DNA of 20,363 nt from Burkholderiales bacterium (GTDB lineage Bacteria > Pseudomonadota > Gammaproteobacteria > Burkholderiales > Burkholderiaceae_C), in contig CANFNE010000011.1 in NCBI GenBank assembly GCA_947448105.1, positions 1 through 20,363 on the forward strand, in the 5' to 3' direction. The notes under the pieces are model-generated. The model was not told the DNA's origin, did not search any database, and saw nothing but the letters and a program-made list of their open reading frames with translations. Of this stretch, positions 16,468 through 20,363 are shown one piece after another. A program made the position numbers and the translations under genes. Within the stretch, counting starts at the first letter, position 1; the number at the start of each line of letters is the position of its first letter.

Positions 16468-16722
16468 TTAATATCGAATTGATAAGTTTTATCGGAATAT
16501 ACATTGTTTTTTGGTTTTCCCGATTACCAGTGCACCCCAAGGGCGAAGCTTCGTAACGCCGCACTTTGGGTGCTGGTCCGGGAGTTTTTCGTTCAGAGGC
16601 GAGTTGCGTACACTTGGTGCCATGCCCACAGCGGCGTGCTTGTCCACCCCTGGAGCACTTGCACCAGACCCGAACTGCCCCGCACTCACTGACCTCTAGC
16701 GAGCGATAACACAAGACAAACC
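16468..16722. promoter_or_regulatory. Divergent pilG/hemE intergenic region
   Basis: These 255 bp must hold promoters for both the pil-chp operon (leftward) and hemE (rightward). Next to pilG it is AT-rich, with an inverted repeat at 16481-16493 (GATAA, 3 nt, TTATC) that could be an operator, and a minus-strand TATATT (16502-16497) that could be a -10 without a good -35. For hemE, TACACT at 16609-16614 is a possible -10, again with a poor -35. A long imperfect hairpin at 16527-16576 is listed separately. No sigma-54 type GG-N10-GC site was evident. Confidence 0.4.
16527..16576. repeat. Imperfect 50-nt hairpin between pilG and hemE
   Basis: CCAG/CTGG, CACCC/GGGTG, AAG/CTT and GGCG/CGCC pair in nested order around an 11-nt loop containing the end of a 10-bp palindrome (CGAAGCTTCG, 16544-16553). 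Small bulges interrupt the 16 pairs. It lies about 60-110 nt from pilG and about 150 nt from hemE. It could be a protein-binding site or a leader structure. Confidence 0.55.
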
Positions 16723-17886
16723 ATGAACCCCACCAGCCCCGCACCCACCCAAGACGCCCTGAACGCGAGCTTTGCGCCGCTGCACAACGACACGTTTTTG
16801 CGCGCCTGCCTGCGCCAAGCCACGCCTTACACGCCGCTGTGGCTCATGCGCCAGGCCGGGCGTTACCTGCCTGAGTACCGTGCTACGCGGGCCCAGGCCG
16901 GCAGCTTCATGGGCTTGGCGACCAACCGCGACTACGCCACCGAGGTGACCATGCAGCCGCTGGAGCGCTATCCGCTGGACGCTGCTATCTTGTTCAGTGA
17001 CATCCTGACCGTGCCCGACGCCATGGGCCTGGGCCTGAGCTTTGCCCTGGGTGAAGGTCCGCGCTTTGCCCATCCGGTGCGCGACGAAGCCGCCGTGGCG
17101 CGCTTGGAAGTGCCCGACATGGACCGCCTGCGTTATGTGTTTGACGCGGTGAGCTCCATCCGCAGCGCGCTAAAGCTGTCTGACGGACGCGGACGGGTGC
17201 CCTTGATCGGTTTTTCTGGAAGCCCCTGGACCCTGGCCTGCTATATGGTCGAAGGCGCGGGCTCGGACGATTACCGCCTCGTCAAGACCATGCTCTATGC
17301 GCGTCCGGACTTGATGCACCGCATCTTGGCCATCAACGCGGATTCGGTTGCCGCCTACCTGAACGCCCAGATTGACGCCGGCGCCCAGGCGGTGATGGTG
17401 TTTGACAGCTGGGGCGGCGTGCTGGCCGACGGTGCGTTCCAGACCTTCAGCCTGGCCTATACCGCGCGGGTGCTGGCGCAGCTCAAGCGCTTTGGGCCAG
17501 AGGGCCAGATTATTCCGCGCATTGTCTTTACCAAAGGCGGCGGCCTGTGGCTCAAGGACATGGCCGCACTGGACTGCGATGTGCTGGGCCTGGACTGGAC
17601 CGTCAACCTGGGTGCTGCGCGCGCAGCGGTGGGCGGCGCTGCAGGCGGCCCCGGCAAGGCGCTGCAAGGCAATATCGACCCCAACGTGCTGTTTGCACCC
17701 CCGGCCCAGATTGCCACCGAAGTAGCACGGGTTCTGGACAGTTTTGGCGCCCCGCACCAGGGTACAGGCGCCGGCCCCACGCATATCTTCAACCTGGGCC
17801 ATGGCATCAGCCAGCACACGCCACCCGAGCACGTAGCGGCGCTGGTGGAAGCGGTGCACCGCCATTCGCGCAGCATGCGCGGTTGA
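16723..17886 (+). CDS. hemE: Uroporphyrinogen decarboxylase
   Basis: The 387-residue enzyme converts uroporphyrinogen III to coproporphyrinogen III in cytosolic haem synthesis. The family signature PLWLMRQAGRYLPEYR is present (Arg43 and Arg47 bind substrate carboxylates). The catalytic aspartate is Asp93 (ILFSDILTVPDAMG), Tyr174 lies in GSPWTLACYMVEG, and His360 in FNLGHGISQHTP. The N-terminus has about 15-20 residues more than usual before the conserved part; a later start is not obvious, since the ATG at 16723 is the first suitable one. No strong ribosome binding site is seen. It diverges from the pil-chp operon and is followed by the long non-coding region and priA on the same strand. Confidence 0.97.
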   Translation: MNPTSPAPTQDALNASFAPLHNDTFLRACLRQATPYTPLWLMRQAGRYLPEYRATRAQAGSFMGLATNRDYATEVTMQPLERYPLDAAILFSDILTVPDAMGLGLSFALGEGPRFAHPVRDEAAVARLEVPDMDRLRYVFDAVSSIRSALKLSDGRGRVPLIGFSGSPWTLACYMVEGAGSDDYRLVKTMLYARPDLMHRILAINADSVAAYLNAQIDAGAQAVMVFDSWGGVLADGAFQTFSLAYTARVLAQLKRFGPEGQIIPRIVFTKGGGLWLKDMAALDCDVLGLDWTVNLGAARAAVGGAAGGPGKALQGNIDPNVLFAPPAQIATEVARVLDSFGAPHQGTGAGPTHIFNLGHGISQHTPPEHVAALVEAVHRHSRSMRG

Positions 17887-17894
17887 CGTTGCCC

Positions 17895-17921
17895 GGGGCG
17901 GGCGCGCCGCGCCGGCGCCCC
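17895..17921 (+). terminator. Possible hemE terminator hairpin
   Basis: Nine nt after the hemE stop, GGGGCG (17895-17900) pairs with CGCCCC (17916-17921), with further GGC/GCC pairing inside. Only CGTTTC follows instead of a T-run, so it is a weak candidate for intrinsic termination. Confidence 0.4.
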
Positions 17922-17993
17922 CGTTTCATGGATACGGGCTTGGCAAGAACGCTTACCACCTTTTTCATCGGTTTTTGGGGTGTATATCGCTAG

Positions 17994-18002
17994 TTGTACA
18001 CA
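17994..18002 (+). promoter_or_regulatory. Weak DnaA-box-like site A1
   Basis: TTGTACACA has one mismatch to TTWTNCACA. It is supported by position: copy B has TTATGCACA at the matching place, both inside a conserved CTAGTT...CACAAAA context. Confidence 0.45.
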
Positions 18003-18071
18003 AAATAATGGCGCCCCTAGGCTCGCCTGGAGATGTGCAGCAGCAACTTTGCTCCTCAAGCGATAGCGCTC

Positions 18072-18084
18072 CAAGCTATTGATT
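18072..18084 (-). promoter_or_regulatory. IHF consensus site A, inverted
   Basis: The minus strand reads AATCAATAGCTTG, a full match to WATCAANNNNTTR. It lies 78 bp after box A1 (start to start), as in copy B. Confidence 0.55.
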
Positions 18085-18180
18085 TATAAGGGATTTATTT
18101 TTTGCGCATTTTCGAGGCAGGCTAACAAAAAGCCGGATTCTCCCAGTGTGCAGTGGCTGGCACAGAAGATATCAACAAAG

Positions 18181-18189
18181 TTATCCACA
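18181..18189 (+). promoter_or_regulatory. DnaA box A2 (perfect)
   Basis: TTATCCACA is the strongest DnaA box. It is part of a 22-nt block (18169-18190) identical to 18589-18610 in copy B. A small stem-loop (TGTGC/GCACA, about 18147-18163) precedes it. Confidence 0.75.
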
Positions 18190-18220
18190 GAAAATGCCGA
18201 TAAAGCTAAAAATTTATAAA

Positions 18221-18233
18221 AATCAATGACTTA
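18221..18233 (+). promoter_or_regulatory. IHF consensus site A, direct
   Basis: AATCAATGACTTA fully matches WATCAANNNNTTR and starts exactly 40 bp after the start of DnaA box A2, preceded by an A/T-rich tract (18203-18220). Confidence 0.6.
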
Positions 18234-18412
18234 GCCGCGATTTGCACAGTTCACATGAATCCAGGCATGCAACTGAACAAGGTGTTTATTTGAGCAATTC
18301 GAAGGCCTGCAGAACCCGCCAACCGCGGCACAAGCCATTGAACTCTGGCCTAACGGGCAGCGCCCCCGGAAAAAAACCCTGCCCAACTCCGTTTTGCCTG
18401 GCGACCGTCTAG

Positions 18413-18421
18413 TTATGCACA
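18413..18421 (+). promoter_or_regulatory. DnaA-box-like site B1
   Basis: TTATGCACA fits the DnaA consensus TTWTNCACA. It is at the position matching TTGTACACA in copy A. Confidence 0.6.
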
Positions 18422-18429
18422 AAAATGGG

Positions 18430-18475
18430 GGGAGGCGAATGGCCTGCCCTTGGCGGCCACCAACCGCTGCCTCCC
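18430..18475. repeat. Stem-loop in copy B
   Basis: GGGAGGC (18430-18436) pairs with GCCTCCC (18469-18475), with an inner GGCC/GGCC stem (18441-18444 with 18455-18458). It lies between box B1 and the inverted IHF site. The matching interval of copy A also has inverted repeats (GGAG/CTCC, about 18031-18054), but of different sequence. Confidence 0.55.
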
Positions 18476-18490
18476 ACCCTGAAAAACGCC

Positions 18491-18503
18491 TAAGTGATTG
18501 ATT
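18491..18503 (-). promoter_or_regulatory. IHF consensus site B, inverted
   Basis: The minus strand reads AATCAATCACTTA, a full match to WATCAANNNNTTR, 78 bp after box B1 start to start. Confidence 0.55.
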
Positions 18504-18600
18504 TAAAAGACATTTACAAAAATGCTGAATTTCTAGGCAAACTAGGATTTCGGCCCACTTGCGCAGGCAAAACCAGAGCCTGGCAGCAATATCAACAAAG

Positions 18601-18609
18601 TTATCCACA
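18601..18609 (+). promoter_or_regulatory. DnaA box B2 (perfect)
   Basis: TTATCCACA within the 22-nt block shared with copy A. A CAGGC/GCCTG stem-loop (about 18564-18583) precedes it, at the same place as the stem-loop before box A2. Confidence 0.75.
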
Positions 18610-18640
18610 GTATTTGGGGGTAAGCATCGTTTTGTTTACA

Positions 18641-18653
18641 AATCAAGGACTTA
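18641..18653 (+). promoter_or_regulatory. IHF consensus site B, direct
   Basis: AATCAAGGACTTA fully matches WATCAANNNNTTR and starts exactly 40 bp after DnaA box B2. It differs from copy A only in one of the four free positions. Confidence 0.6.
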
Positions 18654-18683
18654 GCGCGGGCTCCGGCTTTAATTCCTGCAAAT

Positions 18684-18709
18684 GGCGCGCTATCAGCGCA
18701 AAGCGCGCC
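18684..18709 (+). repeat. Hairpin just upstream of priA
   Basis: GGCGCGCT (18684-18691) and AGCGCGCC (18702-18709) form a perfect 8-bp stem with a 10-nt loop, ending 29 nt before the priA ATG. No T-run follows. It could be a leader structure that limits priA expression. Confidence 0.5.
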
Positions 18710-18738
18710 GCAGCAAAATCGGCGCAGGCCAGCACGCC

Positions 18739-20363
18739 ATGAGCGGCTGGATTTCTGTGCTGGTTCACACCCCGGCACATGCGACGCTGGGGCCGGTGCT
18801 GACCTACCGCTGCGCCACGCCTTTGCCTGCGGGCACGCTGGTGCGTGTGCCCCTGGGCAAGCGCGAGACCCTGGGTGTCGTCTGGCACGACGCGGCACAA
18901 GAATCCGGCGGTGAAATTGACAACGACAAGGTGCGTGAAGTTGCCGGCGTGCTCGACACGGTGGCCCCCTTGGGCGAGGCCTGGCAGCAGCTCATGCGCT
19001 TTAGCGCCCAGTACTACCAGCGCTCGCTGGGTGAAGTGGCGCTGGCGGCGCTGCCGCCGCAGTTGCGCGATCTGTCGCCCCTGCAGATGCAGCGGCGAGC
19101 GCTGCGCAGCCAGCGCGGTGCGGCCAAGGCGGCTGTCCAAGCTTCAGCATCGCCGCAGGAAATCAGCGCAGCACCGGACGCCGCGCCATCGCACCCAGGG
19201 CCCACGCTCAGCGCCGAACAAGCCGCCGCCGTGGCGCAAATTGCCGCGCATGACGGACCGTTTTTGCTGTTTGGCGCCACGGGCAGCGGCAAAACCGAGG
19301 TCTATTTGCACTGCGTGCAAACCCTGCTGGCGCAAGACCCTAGGGCGCAAGCGCTGGTGATGGTGCCGGAGATCAACCTCACGCCACAACTCGAAGCTCG
19401 TTTTCGTGAGCGTTTTGCGCCCCTGCTGGGCGCGCAGGCTGTGGTCAGCCTGCACAGCGGCATGACCAACCCGCAGCGCCTGGCCGCCTGGCTGGCCGCG
19501 CACGAGGGCAGCGCGCGCATTGTGTTGGGCACGCGCATGGCGGTGTTTGCGTCTATGCCGCAACTCAAATTCATCGTGGTCGATGAAGAGCACGACCCGA
19601 GCTACAAAAGCGGCGAAGGCGCGCGCTACTCCGCCCGCGACCTGGCGGTCTACCGCGGCCGGCTGCAAGGCGCCAAAGTGCTACTTGGTTCGGCCACGCC
19701 TTCGCTGGAGAGCTGGCACCAAAGCCGCCCGGTGGCAGAAGGCGGGCGCTACCAGCGGCTCTTGATGCCCGGGCGCATTGGCGCCAGCGCCAATGCGCTG
19801 CCCCTGGTGCGCCGGGTGGACATGAACCACCAGCCGCGCAAGGCCATTTTTTCGCTGCCGCTGCTCGACGCCATCCGCGCCTGCGTGGCGCGTGGCGAGC
19901 AAAGCATGGTGTTCTTGAACCGGCGCGGCTACGCCCCGGTGCTGCACTGCACCGACTGCGGCTGGAAAAGCGAATGCGCGCACTGCAGCGCCTTTCGGGT
20001 CTTCCACAAGGCCGACCGCACGCTGCGCTGCCACCACTGCGGCTTTACCGAACGCGTGCCGCGCGCCTGCCCCGGCTGCGGCAATGTAGACATCGCACCC
20101 CTGGGCCGGGGCACCGAACAAATCGAGGAGCAACTCGAAGCCCTGCTGACCGACATCCGCCGCCCCCACTCGGTCAGCGCCGCGTTTCCCGAAGGCGAGC
20201 CGGTGCGTGTGGCGCGCATTGACGCCGACACCACCCGCCTCAAAGGCAGCTTGCAAACCCAGCTCGCTGCCGTCCATGCGGGTGACGTGGACGTGCTGGT
20301 GGGCACCCAGATGATTGCCAAGGGCCACGACTTTAGACGCATCACGCTGGTGGCGGCCATCAA
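18739..20363 (+). CDS. priA: Primosomal protein N' (PriA helicase), C-terminus beyond window
   Basis: 541 codons are present with no stop; the remaining C-terminal helicase part lies outside. PriA recognises stalled forks and reloads the replicative helicase. Visible parts are the N-terminal 3'-end-binding region (WISVLVHTPAHATLGPVLTY), Walker A GATGSGKT (179-186), the DEEH box (282-285), and the zinc-binding insertion with eight cysteines in pairs (404/407, 413/416, 431/434, 444/447). VGTQMIAKGHDF near the window edge belongs to the second helicase lobe. I chose the ATG at 18739 because PriA proteins usually begin right at this conserved sequence. An in-frame ATG at 18682 would add 19 basic residues and include the upstream hairpin. 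The DnaA/IHF modules lie directly upstream. Confidence 0.96.
   Translation, partial: MSGWISVLVHTPAHATLGPVLTYRCATPLPAGTLVRVPLGKRETLGVVWHDAAQESGGEIDNDKVREVAGVLDTVAPLGEAWQQLMRFSAQYYQRSLGEVALAALPPQLRDLSPLQMQRRALRSQRGAAKAAVQASASPQEISAAPDAAPSHPGPTLSAEQAAAVAQIAAHDGPFLLFGATGSGKTEVYLHCVQTLLAQDPRAQALVMVPEINLTPQLEARFRERFAPLLGAQAVVSLHSGMTNPQRLAAWLAAHEGSARIVLGTRMAVFASMPQLKFIVVDEEHDPSYKSGEGARYSARDLAVYRGRLQGAKVLLGSATPSLESWHQSRPVAEGGRYQRLLMPGRIGASANALPLVRRVDMNHQPRKAIFSLPLLDAIRACVARGEQSMVFLNRRGYAPVLHCTDCGWKSECAHCSAFRVFHKADRTLRCHHCGFTERVPRACPGCGNVDIAPLGRGTEQIEEQLEALLTDIRRPHSVSAAFPEGEPVRVARIDADTTRLKGSLQTQLAAVHAGDVDVLVGTQMIAKGHDFRRITLVAAI
19773..19798. repeat. 26-bp near-perfect palindrome inside priA
   Basis: GCGCATTGGCGC (19773-19784) and GCGCCAATGCGC (19787-19798) are exact complements separated by only 2 nt. 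It encodes RIGASANAL, a stretch between conserved helicase blocks. Confidence 0.9.

Larger units (their letters stand above)
17990..18235 (+). repeat. DnaA/IHF module, copy A
   Basis: From CTAGTT (17990) to GACTTAGC (ending 18235). Order: DnaA-like box 17994, inverted IHF site 18072, DnaA box 18181, direct IHF site 18221. Copy B repeats this at an offset of 419-420 bp. Most bases between the sites differ, but the distances between sites match to within 1 bp. Confidence 0.8.
18409..18655 (+). repeat. DnaA/IHF module, copy B
   Basis: From CTAGTT (18409) to GACTTAGC (ending 18655), this repeats the order and spacing of copy A: DnaA-like box 18413, inverted IHF site 18491, DnaA box 18601, direct IHF site 18641. 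It ends 83 bp before the priA start. Confidence 0.8.
17887..18738. other. 850-bp non-coding hemE-priA region: candidate DnaA/IHF replication-control locus
   Basis: No convincing gene lies here; small frames such as 18494-18742 (+) and 18231-18608 (-) resemble no protein and span conserved DNA sites. The region is AT-richer than its surroundings in patches (18077-18112, 18191-18228, 18497-18536). It contains two diverged copies of one module (listed separately), each with DnaA-box-like and IHF-consensus sites at fixed spacing, and several stem-loops. Possible roles are a chromosomal origin, a datA-like or DARS-like DnaA-control site, or a DnaA/IHF-regulated priA promoter. The sequence alone does not decide between them. 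Confidence 0.6.

Noticed and set aside
16442..16744. 100-codon minus-strand frame upstream of pilG
   Set aside because: It overlaps the start of hemE and the pilG control region and has no family features or ribosome binding site.
18020..18085. Resemblance to the short intergenic repeat family of Comamonadaceae (AGCGCT-type arms with an adjacent ATAGCT)
   Set aside because: Only loosely similar from memory; the arms here are incomplete, and I could not search for further copies.
18169..18184. Possible IHF site within ATATCAACAAAGTTAT next to the DnaA box
   Set aside because: The gap between the two half-motifs is five bases instead of four, so it does not match WATCAANNNNTTR.
18494..18742. 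82-codon plus-strand frame (and a 125-codon minus-strand frame at 18231-18608) in the hemE-priA gap
   Set aside because: They cross the DnaA and IHF sites, resemble no protein family, and are explained by the AT-richer non-coding DNA.

Overview
The window looks like part of a chromosome from a GC-rich betaproteobacterium, most likely Comamonadaceae (Rhodoferax/Polaromonas/Acidovorax relatives). The main support is the 16S rRNA 5' end at the left edge, whose first bases after the 27F site read ATTGAACGCTGGCGGCATGC, together with the Burkholderiales-type rRNA leader and the pilG-H-I-J-chpA gene order. I see no transposase, integrase, phage gene, tRNA or CRISPR array. Apart from one intergenic region this is core genome.

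Layout. 1-430: the start of an rRNA operon transcribed leftward out of the window, with a strong promoter, an upstream A/T-rich element, a boxB/boxA antitermination leader and hairpins. 643-1311: a histidine-phosphatase-family protein. 1385-3841: a leftward two-gene unit of a B12-binding radical SAM protein followed by a creatininase-family amidohydrolase. 3859-6531: a rightward pair, a YggU/DUF167 protein and a DsbD/ScsB-type membrane thiol reductase. 6550-16467: a leftward six-gene chemosensory operon in transcription order pilG, pilH, pilI, pilJ, chpA and a periplasmic solute-binding protein; this is the Chp system that controls type IV pili and twitching. 16723-17886: hemE. 17887-18738: an 850-bp non-coding region. 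18739 to the right edge: priA, cut by the window end.

The most unusual part is the hemE-priA intergenic region. It holds two diverged copies of a module of about 246 bp, offset by 419-420 bp. Each copy has a DnaA-box-like site, an IHF consensus site on the minus strand, a perfect DnaA box (TTATCCACA) inside a 22-nt block that is identical in both copies, and an IHF consensus site on the plus strand. Spacings between the sites are kept to within one base while the sequence between them has drifted. This suggests a replication-control locus (origin, datA-like titration site or DARS-like reactivation site) or a DnaA/IHF-controlled promoter for priA. I know of no description of this arrangement at this locus, but I could not search.

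Other points of note are a perfect 32-bp palindrome inside chpA, a 26-bp near-perfect palindrome inside priA, the solute-binding protein as last gene of the Chp operon, absence of pilK/chpB adaptation genes from the cluster, and the pairing of a B12/radical SAM enzyme with a creatininase-family hydrolase.
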